A stretch of 64,000 nucleotides of DNA from Achatina immaculata (Eukaryota > Mollusca > Gastropoda > Stylommatophora > Achatinidae). Under the pieces are notes generated by a model. It saw only the letters and a program-made list of their open reading frames with translations, did not search any database and was not told where the DNA came from. The DNA is taken from assembly GCA_009760885.1 (NCBI GenBank), contig CM019713.1, positions 27,060,927 through 27,124,926 of the forward strand. Reading direction: 5' to 3'. The position numbers were made by a program, and so were the translations under genes. Below are positions 21,660 through 33,540 of this stretch, in pieces (the first letter of the stretch is position 1; every line of letters begins with the position of its first letter).

Positions 21660-22435
21660 ACAAAGAGGCTATGCTCACTTCAAAAGCTAGCAGTAAAGCT
21701 TATTAGTGACAAAGATCAAGCACAAACAACTAACTAGCACAAACGTATCAAAATACTGCCTCTAAGAACAGGTTCCTTTTCAACAAAGCCAAGTTTGTAC
21801 ATCAAATTCTTTCACGGCATGCCCCGCCTTATCTATGGAACCTGTTTAAATTTAGCCCAAAGTGCAGCCAACGCTTGAACAACATATGTCTTCCAAAACC
21901 TAGACTTGGCCTTTACAAGAAAGCTTTATCTATTCTGCTGCTCATCTTTGGAATATCCTCCCAATCTGTATAAAAATATAAACTATACTCCTTCCTACAA
22001 CTACAAACTTTTCCTATATCTATTTATGTCGACTACATGCCTTCATGAATCGTAAAACTTAAAAAGTTATTTTAGTCCGCTCCTACAGACACTGAACTCA
22101 ATATTATGAATAGTAATGACATTTTTGTTTGGTAAATAGTCATTTATATGTGTATGTAGTTAGTCATTTGTATGTATATGTAGTTAGTCATTAATATGTA
22201 TATGTACTCATTCATTTTTATGTGTATGTAGTTAGTTATTTATATGTTTACGTAGTTAGTCATTTTTATGTGTATGTAGTTACTTTATTGTTAATTATGT
22301 TCGTTATATGAGCAGCATATTTGTAGAATGTCTGGAACAGAGTGAAAGCTGTGTGATAAAGGGCAGAATGTCAAACGGGCCTGCGTGCCCAATGCTTAAC
22401 CCTTTTGAAATAAAGATCAACCAGTCAATCAATAA
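21660..22435 (+). mobile_element. CR1-like LINE 3' end, subfamily with (CAAT)n tail
   Basis: Degraded C-terminal coding (LWNLFKF-, LPKPRLDLYK- and AAHLWN-like blocks over frameshifts), AT-rich 3' UTR, then GTCAAACGGGCCTGCGTGCC, AAATAAAGAT and CAATCAATAAATC. It closely resembles 33541-34169. Confidence 0.82.
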
Positions 22436-22734
22436 ATCTCATTTCTATCGTGATGATTTTTCTTTTGCTCTTGGCTGTTAGCGTCCATGTTTGATATTGA
22501 TACCATAGAGTTTGGAGGAAAATTGTGTTGTACAGTGCCCCTTTTTGTTTCAGTTGTTATGTATTTATTTTTCAGTAAAGGACTCATTTGTCCAGTAAAG
22601 AGACAGAGAAGTTGAGGGTGGATGCGGACTGTAGACAGACGTAGTAGTTAAAGTCGAAATCAAATTTTAAGAAAGGACAAAAGACAGTTGGAAGGTGAGG
22701 CCGAAAACGTGACGTATAGAGTCCAAAGCCCTGG

Positions 22735-23770
22735 TCTGTGTTATAATCTGTACTTATAGACACAAGCTTATAATCTGTATTTATAAATGCAAGCTTATAA
22801 TTTGTATTTATACACACAACGTATAATCTGTATTTATATAAACACCAACGTATAATCTGTATTTATAAACACAAACTTATAATCTTTATTTATAAATACA
22901 AACGCATAATCTGTAGTTATAAACACAAACTTATAATCTGTAGTTATAAACATAAACTTATAATCTGTATTTATAAACACAAACTTATAATCTGTATTTA
23001 TAAACATAAACTTATAATCTGTATTTATAAACACAAACTTATAATCTGTATTTATAAACATAAACTTATAATCTGTATTTATAAACACTAACTTATAATC
23101 TGTATTTATAAACATAAACTTATAATCTGTATTTATAAACACAAACTTATAATCTGTATTTATAAACATAAACTTTTAATCTGTATTTATAAACACAAAC
23201 TTATAATCTGTATTTATAAACACTAACTTATAATCTGTATTTATAAACACAAACTTATAATCTGTATTTATAAACACTAACTTATAATCTGTATTTATAA
23301 ACACTAACTTATAATCTGTATTTATAAACACTAACTTATAATCTGTATTTATAAACACTAACTTATAATCTGTATTTATAAACACTAACTTATAATCTGT
23401 ATTTATAAACACTAACTTATAATCTGTATTTATAAACATAAACTTATAATCTGTATTTATAAACACAAACTTATAATCTGTATTTATAAACATAAACTTT
23501 TAATCTGTATTTATAAACACAAACTTATAATCTGTATTTATAAACACTAACTTATAATCTGTATTTATAAACACAAACTTATAATCTGTATTTATAAACA
23601 CTAACTTATAATCTGTATTTATAAACACTAACTTATAATCTGTATTTATAAACACTAACTTATAATCTGTATTTATAAACACTAACTTATAATCTGTATT
23701 TATAAACACTAACTTATAATCTGTATTTATAAACACTAACTTATAATCTGTATTTATAAACATAAACTTC
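22735..23770. repeat. 27-bp satellite, about 38 copies
   Basis: Unit ACACAAACTTATAATCTGTA plus TTTATAA, with an ACACTAAC variant in blocks. The 27-bp period keeps a minus-strand frame (INTDYKFVF) open throughout; it is not a gene. Confidence 0.97.
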
Positions 23771-23901
23771 TTGTATTACACTCCTTCCTGTTATTTAAAT
23801 CCACAAGATGACGCCCCCCCCCTCGAGAAGCCAAGATGGACTACTCGTGTTCGGGTTATCTACCGTTCCTTTGAACATTTTAATTGTCTCCTCTATCTGA
23901 T

Positions 23902-24172
23902 GGCGGCCTGGTTGGCTGAATGGTTAAGCGTTCGGTTTACTAATTCGGTGGTACCGGGTTCAGTCCCAGCAGTGGGATTTCTTTCTGGTATACATCGAAA
24001 AAGCCCCCCCCCCCCCCGGGGTCCATCCAGCCTCTATAAATAGGTACCAGAGAAATCTGGGAAGCTAAATACGGCCAGGCGTGATACTGACCACGTCAGA
24101 CTTTCATGCGCCGAAGGTCATGGAAAATCCAGGTCTGACACTGTATTCCCCAATATGCCTTTTACCTCTACC
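23902..24172 (+). mobile_element. tRNA-derived SINE (family 2)
   Basis: tRNA-like head (TTGGCTGAATGGTTAAGCG and B-box-like GGGTTCAGTCCC), GGGATTTC linker, a poly-C run, core GGTACCAGAGAAATCTGGGA, and the CAGGCGTGATACTGACCACG body. The 3' end is less clear than in other copies. Confidence 0.85.
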
Positions 24173-24690
24173 TGACACAGTAGCCTGTCTTAACCTTCTC
24201 AGAGATGTTGACTCCGGATGGTTTCCCACTTGCAACCGTCGCCAGCAAAGTCTTTCAAGATCTGTCGCTGTCGCTTGAAGACCTGAAGTATTCTATGTTT
24301 AGCTGTACGTTATCTGGTTATAACCAAAGCTAGAAAAAAATGAATAAATAAAAGCCGAAGAATGTAAGAAAATATAGAGTCTGTGAAATTACGAGCGTGG
24401 ACTTACCTGTGAAAAGTTATAATGAAGCAGGTGAATTCTGAAGCTTGGTTTCTATAGAAGTATCACTGAAGTATCACACAGGAAGTATCACTGGCGTTCA
24501 TAGTCATTTTGTGGGACAATCATGACTTATATGAACCTGGTAAGAAATCATTCAGAGTAGTTCATCCGATGAACAATGTGTTAGAATTTTGACAAAGTTA
24601 ACTAACAAGCAAAATAAAACTATTTTTTCACTTCTCACAAATCTATAACATAAGAGACGGCCAGAAATGCATATCACATTTATAGAGACA
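24173..24690. other. No gene; weak exon-like segment at 24407-24451 (-)
   Basis: A minus-strand segment between TTCTATAG and CACAG/GTAAGT could be a 45-nt exon, but none of its open frames ends in the phase exon A requires. Nothing else was recognised. Confidence 0.3.
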
Positions 24691-24699
24691 CTAAGAGGA

Positions 24700-25210
24700 A
24701 TGTATAGTCAGATAGATCATAAAGTGACAAGAAAGTTAACTTCCACATGTATAGTCAGATAGACCATAAGCTGATAAGAAACTTAACTTCCACAATCAGA
24801 CAGATCATAAAATGATTAGGAAAATATCTACAATCAGACAGATCATAAACTGATTAGGATGTTATCTACAATCAGACAGATCATAAACTGATTAGGATGT
24901 TATCTACAATCAGACAGATCATAAACTGATTAGGAAGTTATCTACAGTCAGACAGAAGATAAACAGACAAGGAAGTTATCTACAGTCAAACAGGAGATAA
25001 ACTGACAAGGAAGTTATCTACAGTCAGACAGGATATAAACAGACAAGGAAGTTATCTACAGTCAGACAGAAGATAAACTGACAAGGAAGTTATCTACAGT
25101 CAGACAGAAGAAAAACTGTCAAGAAAATTATCTACAGTAAGACAGAAAATAAACTGACAAGAAAGTTATCTACAGTCAGACAGAAGATAAACTGGCAAGG
25201 AAGATAATAA
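24700..25210. repeat. ~38-bp minisatellite, about 13 imperfect copies
   Basis: Unit ACAGTCAGACAGAAGATAAA plus CTGACAAGGAAGTTATCT, with an ACAATCAGACAGATCATAAA subtype at the left end. Confidence 0.9.
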
Positions 25211-26174
25211 ACAAGTAGTATCCAAGGTTTATCCTGGCCATCTATATCTAAAAGATGAAGATCAACTCACAAACCCAAATTATATACTTCTGTTATTGCT
25301 CTATTTTTATAATATAAAAAAAATTATACGTAATCTAAGCATTCGTATTCATTAAAAATGAATAAACATTAATGAAAGATAATTTGAAACACAAATAGAT
25401 AACAAAATCGGAATAAAAATATTACCCTGTATACAATCAGTGATGCTGTTGTTATGGGAACCGTATGTTAAAAAAGAAACCTTGATAGAATGTCGCAAAA
25501 CAAAACTAGTTTGCCTAAGTCTTTGTCAAAAGAACAGAGAACCCCTAAAGCGAAAAATAGAAATAGCTACATTATGTTACAGAGAAGTTATTTTTAATTA
25601 GCATTGCACAAACTTCATGCAGGAAATATGTAAGCTGAAAGTAAACACATGGAGAGAAGAACGACTGCAACAAATCTTCACAAAAATGGAACATTGATTA
25701 CTTGAATGTGAAACTGAAAAAAGGTTAAAACAGGAAAGTATATAATGTAAAATTTTGAAAAGAAGTTAAAATGTCTAATTATGTTCTGCTTTCCAATACT
25801 CGTTCTTGGTTAAAGTTCCAGTAAGTGAAATGAGAAAACATTACAACTGACAAATCAAGGGAAATAACTACGCAATAATTTGTCTGAAGGGCCGGCGTGT
25901 GGATTACAAAGGAGCAGAGACTGAATTAACTTGGTGTAATTAACCCGCCCGTCTTATTTCGGTTCTTGGGGCGATTTGACCTCAGAATTGTTCATATCTG
26001 CGTAGGATGGATTTACTTAACTGCCTGCGAGACTTTTTCCCTGCCGTAAGCTACTGAAGAACATTTCTGTGTGGGCATTTACTCACGGTAAATAGATGCT
26101 ATTAGTTACTCTATCACGTTTTCTTTTTCCAGCCAGTGGGAGCCAGCAGCTGAAATAAGTTTCAGTACGTATGA
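25211..26174. other. No recognisable feature
   Basis: AT-rich unique sequence without an open frame worth reporting. Confidence 0.5.
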
Positions 26175-26345
26175 AAAATAAATATTTCCATGAACTAGCA
26201 TCATCATCCTGTGCCCTCTCCCCTGAGAAGGTTGGCTGCATGATCATCCAGCTTGTCCTATCCCTCTTCTTCACAGTGCACTTGGGCCATCTCAGTCCAA
26301 TCCACTTTTTTACGTTGTCCACCTGTCTTCACTATTAGCAAGACT
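26175..26345 (-). mobile_element. LINE C-terminal fragment with GATGAT tail
   Basis: Minus frame reads DNVKKWIGLRWPKCTVKKRD then RTSWMIMQPTFSGERAQDDD, typical of the very end of LINE proteins. A short GATGATGATG stretch follows. Confidence 0.65.
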
Positions 26346-26587
26346 TTCCTTATTGTATTGCAGCTCTTGATATGATCAAAACATTAACCTCTGGGTCTTA
26401 AGGTTTTTATTATTTCTTTTTTTCAATTTCAGTTGATTTATTATTTGTTTGTTTGTTTGTTTGCTTTAGTTTCTGACCATGGATTTCACAAGCCCTGTTA
26501 TGCTACAGATTCACGTATCCTCCATTTTTTTGGGGGGGAGGGGTCCATTTTGGTATTTAAATTACATGCTTCTGCACGACATAGAAG

Positions 26588-26593
26588 TCTGGA

Positions 26594-26643
<50 letters not shown>
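26588..26643. repeat. (TA)n microsatellite
   Basis: About 26 TA units. Confidence 0.97.
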
Positions 26644-26820
26644 CTTTAGATGACTCTCAGCGTCTGCATCACGGAACAATGTTATAATACATAACATTAG
26701 ATGAATGTCAGCACATAACATTAGATGACTGTCAGCTTCATCTGTTGTGCTGTATGTTTCCACATAAGAGCTTTGTTTTTTCATTGTGTAGAAGTAATAT
26801 AACAGAATCGCTACAAGTAC

Positions 26821-26843
26821 GCGGGAGAGAGAGAGAAAGAGAG

Positions 26844-26877
<34 letters not shown>
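26821..26877. repeat. (GA)n microsatellite
   Basis: Interrupted by GAAA and GACA. Confidence 0.95.
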
Positions 26878-27051
26878 GATAAAAGAAAAATAGCTTTTCG
26901 AAACTTTTATATATGTTTTTAAATTTAAAAAAAACAATTTTAATCAAATAAATTACATTTTCATGATAACCCCGCAGGCCGCAATAAATAACCAGGAGGG
27001 CCGCCATGTGGGCACTCCTTAACGATGTTACTAGCCTAACCCAAAAAAAGG

Positions 27052-28255
27052 GGTCCGTTCAGGTTCCGTAACTGATCTGATTTAAGGTTCTGTAACTGAT
27101 CTGATTTAAGGTTCTGTAACTGATCTGATTTAAGGTTCTGTAACTGATCTGATTTAAGGTTCTGTAACTGATCTGATTTCAGGTTCTGTAACTGATCTGA
27201 TTTCAGGTTCTGTAACTGATCTGATTTAAGGTTCTATAACTGATCTGATTTCAGGTTCTGTAACTGATCTGATTTAAGGTTCTGTAACTGATCTGATTTA
27301 AGGTTCTGTAACTGATCTGATTTCAGGTTCTGTAACTGATCTGATTTCAGGTTCTATAACTGATCTGATTTAAGGTTCTGTAACTGATCGGATTTCAGGT
27401 TCTATAACTGATCTGATTTAAGGTTCTGTAACTGATCTGATTTAAGGTTCTGTAACTGATCTGATTTAAGGTTCTGTAACTGATCTGATTTCAGGTTCTG
27501 TAACTGATCTGATTTAAGGTTCTGTAACTGATCTTATTTAAGGTTCTGTAAATGATCTGATTTAAGGTTCTGTAACTGATCTGATTTAAGGTTCTGTAAC
27601 TGATCTGATTTCAGGTTCTGTAACTGATCTGATTTCAGGTTCTATAACTGATCTGATTTAAGGTTCTGTAACTGATCGGATTTCAGGTTCTATAACTGAT
27701 CTGATTTCAGGTTCTGTAACTGATCTGATTTCAGGTTCTGTAACTGATCGGGTTTCAGGTTCTGTAACTGATCTGATTTAAGGTTCTGTAACTGATTGGA
27801 TTTCAGGTTCTATAACTGAGTTGATTTCAGGTTCTGTAACAGGTCGGATTTCAGGTTTTATAACTGATCTGATTTCAGATTCTGTAACTGATCGGATTTC
27901 AGGTTTTATACCTGATCTGATTTCAGGTTCTGAAACTGATCTGATTTCAGGTTCTGTAACTGATCTGATTTAAGGTTCTGTAACTGATCTGATTTCAGGT
28001 TCCATAACTGATCTGATTTCAGGTTCTGTAACTGGTCTGATTTCAGGTTCTGCAAGTGGTATGATTTCAGGTTCTACAACTGATCTGATTTTAGGTTCTG
28101 TAACTGATCTGATTTAAGGTTCTGTAACTGATCTGATTTCAGGTTCTATAACTGATCTGATTTAAGGTTCTGTAACTGATCTGATTTAAGGTTCTGTAAC
28201 TGATCTGATTTCAGGCTCTGTAACTAATCTAATTTCAGGTTATGTAACTGATCGG
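27052..28255. repeat. 24-bp satellite, about 50 copies
   Basis: Unit AGGTTCTGTAACTGATCTGA plus TTTA or TTTC. The left two-thirds is homogeneous; the part from about 27780 carries many private substitutions. Confidence 0.97.
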
Positions 28256-28514
28256 ATAACTTAAAGCATAAAATAACGTAACGCTGAAACAGTCAAGGGA
28301 GTTAGTAAAATGAGGGAGATCACCTACCAGGTGTAATTGTTTGATGAGCTAGTTTTATTGAGAACGTGCTAAATCGTGCAGAGCTCATGGAGGATTTTTG
28401 TCGCACGTCTTGTGTGTCCTATCGTTTTCTGTAATAAAATCTGATGACAGAGGTTGCAGAGAAATGTTGCCATTGACAGAGAGGATAGTTGTGTCCTAAC
28501 CTATAATTTAAACT

Positions 28515-28620
28515 TTTCTAAGCCAATCTCAAATCATTTCAGCTGTCCCATACACAGAGGCAAGTTTGATTTTCTAGTAAAAGCCATCAAATCGTGTCAC
28601 TCTGATGACAGAAGCCGCCT
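28515..28620 (+). repeat. Diverged dispersed repeat, copy 2
   Basis: Ordered matches to 15023-15155 (minus), including ACACAGAGGCAAGT and GTCACTCTGATGACAGAAG. Confidence 0.6.
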
Positions 28621-28769
28621 GTATACAAGAATATGGGGCATTTGAACCACACAGTTTGAACTGGAAATTCAGTTACTCTTCTTCTTCTTCGTTCGCTTCT
28701 ACCACCAAGACCGCACTGTGATCCTACTGAATTTACGCCTGTGGTCCTCGTTAGGTCGCGTGGTCTCCT

Positions 28770-28793
28770 GTGTGGTCCCCAAAAGGACCACAC
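28770..28793. other. Perfect 9-bp inverted repeat (hairpin)
   Basis: GTGTGGTCC, six-base loop CCAAAA, then GGACCACAC. More GGACCAC/GTGGTCC words lie within 60 bp on both sides. Function unknown. Confidence 0.7.
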
Positions 28794-28914
28794 ATGATCC
28801 CCGAGAGGACCACAAGAGGTTCAGAGTATCGCAGGGCTTTAGCCTGTATTCTTGGTGGGTCTCTGAAGCGGATTGCGTGACACCGTGGTTTTCGTTGCAC
28901 CAGTTTAATCTAGA

Positions 28915-29105
28915 GTTCTACTTTCTCACCGGAAGACCTCGACGTGTTTAGGATATCGGTGCATCCCCGCTGGGTGAGAGGCGGTAGCCCACCCAGGCCA
29001 GAGTTGGACCTTTTCACCGGAAAACCTCGATATGTTTTGAGATACCCGTGTATCACCGCCGGGTGAGAGGTGGTTGCCCATCCAGTCCAGAGTTGGACTT
29101 TCTCA
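28915..29105. repeat. Diverged ~95-bp direct duplication
   Basis: Two copies of a block running from TTTCTCACCGGAAGACCTCG through GGGTGAGAGGCGGT to CCAGAGTTGGAC, about 80% alike by eye. Confidence 0.7.
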
Positions 29106-29486
29106 CATTCAGTTACTCTAAACCTTTCCTTTCCCTATAATCAGTATTCCCTCTCTACTAAGTTCTCGTCTACTGTTTCCTCGCCTGCAGTCTATATTCC
29201 AGGACCTTCACCGCACTATACTACAAATCCTCTGCTCCAACTACATTCATCCGTTCCGCACACTCTGCTCTCAGTTTGACAACCTTTTACTTTTCCTCAT
29301 TTTCTTCTTTAGTACCGAAAAGTCAGACAGGCGTGACACCTCACAAATCATCATTTAGAAATTCATGAAAACTTCACCAAATTTACTGCCAGAAGCAGCT
29401 TCTTGCAAGTTACAGCTAAGTACTTCCTTGTTTCTGTTATTTCTTATCTCATTCAGCCACATATATTCAGCATTTGTTATTGAAAT

Positions 29487-29487
<1 letters not shown>
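29106..29487. other. No recognisable feature
   Basis: Unique sequence without motif. Confidence 0.45.
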
Positions 29488-29539
<52 letters not shown>

Positions 29540-29541
29540 AA
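29488..29541. repeat. (GA)n microsatellite
   Basis: About 22 GA units, then GGAGAGAG. Confidence 0.95.
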
Positions 29542-29623
29542 AACATTCTTATTTACTGTATATTATTTATCTAAATTTATATCTTTTGTTTCTCTGTCTT
29601 CTAGGTTTTTGTATGATTAAGAT

Positions 29624-31034
29624 AGACAGGAATAAAAATAATAACCAAGTTACTAAATGACATTTACAACAGTGGTTATATGCCCAGTGACCTGCTTAAA
29701 TCCACGTTTATAGCACTACCAAAGAAACCAGTTGCAAAGGAATGTGATGACCACAGGACTATCAGCATCTCATGTCACTTAACGAAGCTATGTCGGAGAA
29801 TTATTATGAGCAGAACAAGGAAAAAGATAAAAAATGGAAATAGGAAATGAATAGTTTGGATTTGTTGAAGGAAAGGGAAACACATAATGCCATTTATGCC
29901 TTACGAACACTAACGGAAAGAGCTTTAGAAGTACAGAAAGATTTCTGCTTATGCTTCATTGGTTACACCAAGGCATTCGACAAGGTGGAACATAATGAAA
30001 TTATTAAAATGATTCATGACATCACAATAGACGGCAAAGACCTGAGGATTGTAAAACATCTATACTGGCAGCAAGAAGCAACAACTCGAGCTGAAAATAG
30101 AACAGGAAAATATCAACATATAAAACAAGAGGTGCGACAAGGATATATACATCTCCAGACCTTTTTTATATGTGCAGCGAGAATATTCTAATAACGATCA
30201 TCACAGACCCAGGTATAAAAATTGGAGGATACAACATTAACAATCTTCGGTATGCTGACAACACAGTAATGATAGCTGAGAACCAACAAGACCTGCAAAA
30301 TCTCCCGGATAAAGTCGCTAAAAAAAGTGAACAGAAAGGCCTTACTTTAAACATAAAAAAGCAGAGACTATGGTTATATCTAAGAAAAAGAATCCACCAA
30401 CATGCAATATCAAATTAAACAGAACTATTCTAAAGTAGGTGCAGAAATTCAAATACCTTGGAGCAGTAATAACTTCAGATGGGAAATGTAGAACAGAAAG
30501 TAGGAACAGAATAGGCCAAGCAAAGACTGCATTTCAGAGAATGAGAAACATATTATCCAACACATCTTTATCAATGAATGTTAGAAAAAGAGTCTTAAAA
30601 TGCTATATTGAACCTATCTTGTTATATGGAAGTGAATCATGGACAATAGGCAAGTCTGCACAAAAATCATTGGAAGCAGCAGAAATGTGGTTTATTAGAA
30701 GAATGTTGCGAATCCCCTGGACAGCAAAAATAACTAATGAAGAATGTATGAGAAGAGCTGAAGACACAAAAAATCTTGTCACAAAAATAAGGGAGAGACA
30801 ACTTACTTTCATAGGAAATGCAATGAGAAGAGGGGGCTTTGAAAATATTATAACAGCAGGAAAAATAGAAAAGGAAGATCAAGAGGAAGACCGAGAGAAA
30901 TGATACTGGACAGTCTGACGGGATAGTGTGAGAGGAGATCACCAACTGAGCTGATGGCCTGCATGAAGGATCATGTACCCTGGAGAAGCATAATAGCCAC
31001 CGCCAGTCTGCACGACACCTGATGATGATGATGA
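29624..31034 (+). mobile_element. RTE-like LINE, 5'-truncated, inactive
   Basis: Begins inside the region before RT motif 1. Visible blocks: [48 protein letters not shown], the palm motif as RYADNTVMIA (second catalytic Asp replaced by Asn), KYLGAVITSDGKCRTESRN, CYIEPILLYGSESWTIG and the end of the protein. At least four stops or frameshifts break it. It ends in a GATGATGATGATG tail and is followed by the 40-bp and 43-bp arrays. Confidence 0.9.
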
Positions 31035-31093
31035 TGCTTGCGTTTGTCGTTTCCTGGTGGGTTCCAGTTGGCTGTGGTGGAACATGCCGTTAG

Positions 31094-31330
31094 AACTTGA
31101 TATTTGTGTCTGGGCACCAGTAGTTTGACATGTAACTTGATATTTGTGTCTGGCCACCAGTAGTTTGACAAGTAACTTGATATTTGTGTCTGGTCACCAG
31201 TAGTTTGACAAATAACTTGATATTTGTGTCTGGGCACCAGTAGTTTGACAAGTAACTTGATATTTGTGTCTGGCCACCAGTAGTTTGACAAGTAACTTGA
31301 TATTTGTATCTGGTCATCAGTAGTTTGACA
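31094..31330. repeat. 40-bp minisatellite, 6 copies
   Basis: Unit AACTTGATATTTGTGTCTGG plus GCACCAGTAGTTTGACAAGT. The reverse complement of the same unit occurs at 40505-40633. Confidence 0.95.
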
Positions 31331-31612
31331 TAGGATATGTGATGTTCTCAGTCCCTGTCAGGTATGTAACATATAGGATATGTGATGTTCTCAGTCCCTG
31401 TCAAGTGTGTAACATATAGGATATGTGATGTTCTCAGTCCCTGTCAAGTATGTAACATATAGGATATGTGATGTTCTCAGTCACTGTCAAGTGTGTAACA
31501 TATATGATATGTGATGTTCTCAGTCACTGTCAAGTGTGTAACATATAGGATATGTGATGTTCTCAGTCCCTGTCAAGTATGTAACATATAGGATATGTGA
31601 TGTTCTCAGTGT
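31331..31612. repeat. 43-bp minisatellite, 6-7 copies
   Basis: Unit AGGATATGTGATGTTCTCAG plus TCCCTGTCAAGTGTGTAACATAT. Its reverse complement forms the array at 40031-40390. Confidence 0.95.
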
Positions 31613-31665
31613 GCAACTGTGCAGTTCTTTAAATCATAGCACTGGAAGCTCCACGTGAAGAAACT

Positions 31666-32007
31666 ATGTTTTCCTTAGACAACTTCAAAGGGCGTATTGA
31701 TTGCAATAAAAGTAGTTCTTCATTACGTGACACACATACTCCAAGGAGGAAGTCGGTTCTGTCATTCGCTTCTAAGCCTCTCAGACACATACCAAGAAGT
31801 ACATGTGTGCAGGGCAACCAATGCGGGCGGGAGGCTAAAATCTACAAGTGGGTCGCAAAGTTAAAACTAGACACAACAGCCCTACACGACGTGGACGAGT
31901 CTGTGCAAGCACACAAAGACTGCAGTGCACAGTTGACTGAGAAGTCAAGACAAAGGAATTTTTTTCTGACTGGAGTTCAGGCGCTGGTGAAGATGTGGTG
32001 CAAATGA
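31666..32007 (+). other. Orphan open frame, 113 codons, unassigned
   Basis: The frame runs from ATG to TGA in non-repetitive sequence and encodes a Lys/Ser-rich, fairly polar peptide with a CVQGNQCG patch. No family, signal peptide, helix or splice context is recognised. The opposite strand is also partly open here. Chance or an unrecognised exon are both possible. Confidence 0.2.
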
Positions 32008-32054
32008 AGAAATATATACCGAAAATAGTGGTACAGTTTCTACACGTTCTAAAG

Positions 32055-32337
32055 AAATAAAAGGTAAAGATAAAATCCCGATTTCTATGATATTAATGCA
32101 TATTGGGGATACGGTGATCATTGGCACATGAGAGTGTGATATGGTCAGTATCACGCCTGGCTTCATTTACCTTCCCAGATTTCCCTGCTACCCATTTTTA
32201 GAGGCTGGGTGGACTCCGGGGTCGTGTGTGTGTGGTGGTACCAAAAAGAGGGAAAAAAAACTCTGAATGCTAGGACTTCAACCCGGTACCACTGGGTTAG
32301 CAGACCGAGCGCCCAATCACTCAGCCAGCCAGGCCAC
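32055..32337 (-). mobile_element. tRNA-derived SINE (family 2), nearly full length
   Basis: Minus strand: tRNA-like head (CTGGCTGAGTGATTGGGCGC, B-box-like GGTTGAAGTCC), core with GGTAGCAGGGAAATCTGGGA, CAGGCGTGATACTGACCATA, and the shared 3' end ATTTTATCTTTACC. It abuts a LINE fragment. Confidence 0.85.
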
Positions 32338-32620
32338 CAAGTATCTTGTTTCTTTGTCTTCCTCTGTCCCTCAGCTTTTCCTGTTGTTACTAGGTGTTGT
32401 AGTTTGTCTCCCCTTGAAACACGTCCTACAACTCTGGACTGCCGTAATCTTTGTTTTGTTTCCCCCTGCCTCACTTAGAGCCTCTTCATTTGTTTTCTTG
32501 GCTGTTTATGGTATTCTCATCAGTCTTCTTATGAACGACCTCCATTGCTTCTTCCAGTAGATTTTGAATGCTCTTGGTTACTGCCCATGCTTCGCATCCA
32601 TATAAATTACAAGCTCTGTT
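32338..32620 (-). mobile_element. RTE-like LINE C-terminal fragment
   Basis: Minus strand reads, across frameshifts, a cysteine-altered NLYGCEAWAV block, an IP-TAKKTNEEALSEAG block and a GRQTTTPSNNRKS block. These correspond to the C-terminal part of the copy at 57400-59030. Confidence 0.7.
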
Positions 32621-32894
32621 TAATCAGCATTTTCTGCCTTTCATTAGTTTCACCCTTGAATATTTTAAAAGCAGGTGAACTAATTCTGCTAGGAGATTTG
32701 TTTGTCAGTTTGTCTCTAGTTACAAACTCGCATGTGTGAGAACGTGAAGTAACTTTATCGTATTTCTTTTATGTGCATATGTGGGTAAGAGGTTATATGT
32801 AACAGTTTTTAATACATACTTAGTGTTGCCTTGTATAATATGTTTATGACTGATGTTGAATTATGAATGAGTAGGTTTTGCATACAAGTTTGGA
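32621..32894. other. No recognisable feature
   Basis: AT-rich sequence; possible LINE UTR remnants only. Confidence 0.4.
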
Positions 32895-32968
32895 GACGAC
32901 TAATAAAATGTCACACGGACTGGCTTCTCCACTACTTCACTCTTTGAAAATAACGTTCCTTCGTTCGT

Positions 32969-32971
<3 letters not shown>
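32895..32971 (+). mobile_element. CR1-like 3' terminus with (GTTC)n tail
   Basis: Diverged 3' UTR module ending CTTTGAAAATAACGTTCCTT followed by CGTTCGTTC. Confidence 0.6.
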
Positions 32972-33001
<30 letters not shown>

Positions 33002-33397
33002 CTATCTTTCTCTTTCTTCTTCTCTCTTTCTCCCCCTCTGTCTTTCTCTTTCTCCCCCTCTGTCTTTCTCTTTCTCTCTCTGTGTCTTTCTCTTTCTCCC
33101 TCTCTTATCTTTCTCTTTCTCCCTCTCTCTCTGTCTTTATCTCTCTCTTTCTCATTCTTTCTCTCTCTGTCTTTCTCCCTCTCTGTCTTTCTCTTTCACT
33201 CTCTCTCTTTCTCCCTCTCTGTCTTTCTCTTTCTCCCTCTCTCTCTGTCTTTCTTTTTCTCTCTCTGTCTTTCTCTTTTTCTCTCTCTTTCCCTCTCTGT
33301 CTTTCTCTTTCTCTCTCTGTCTTTCTTTTTCTCTCTCTGTCTTTCTCTTTTTCTCTCTCTTTCCCTCTCTGTCTTTATCTCTCTCTTTCTCTTTCTT

Positions 33398-33428
<31 letters not shown>

Positions 33429-33540
33429 GTCTTTCTCTTTCTCTCTCTTTCTCCCTCTCTATCTTTCTCTTTCTCTCTCTTTCTCCCTCTCTGTCTTTCT
33501 CTTTCTCCCTCTCTCTCTCTGTCTTTCTCTTTGTCTCTTC
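32972..33540. repeat. 570-bp pyrimidine tract (TCTTTC / TCTCTG / CCCTCT)
   Basis: Nearly pure C+T on the plus strand, with block repeats of CTCTCTCTGTCTTTCTCTTT. The long Ser/Leu-rich frame across it is an artefact. Confidence 0.96.

Larger units (their letters stand above)
28256..28914. other. Mostly unique; dispersed repeat copy and a hairpin
   Basis: Includes the repeat copy at 28515-28620 and an inverted repeat at 28770-28793. No exon was recognised. Confidence 0.4.

Noticed and set aside
22834..23763. Repeated minus-strand peptide INTDYKFVF as a possible structural protein
   Set aside because: It arises from a 27-bp satellite with no start context, signal or splice signal, and the arrays are broken by shifts at 23170 and 23497.
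24407..24451. 45-nt minus-strand exon candidate with GTAAGT donor
   Set aside because: Neither open frame ends in the phase exon A needs, and the acceptor is weak.
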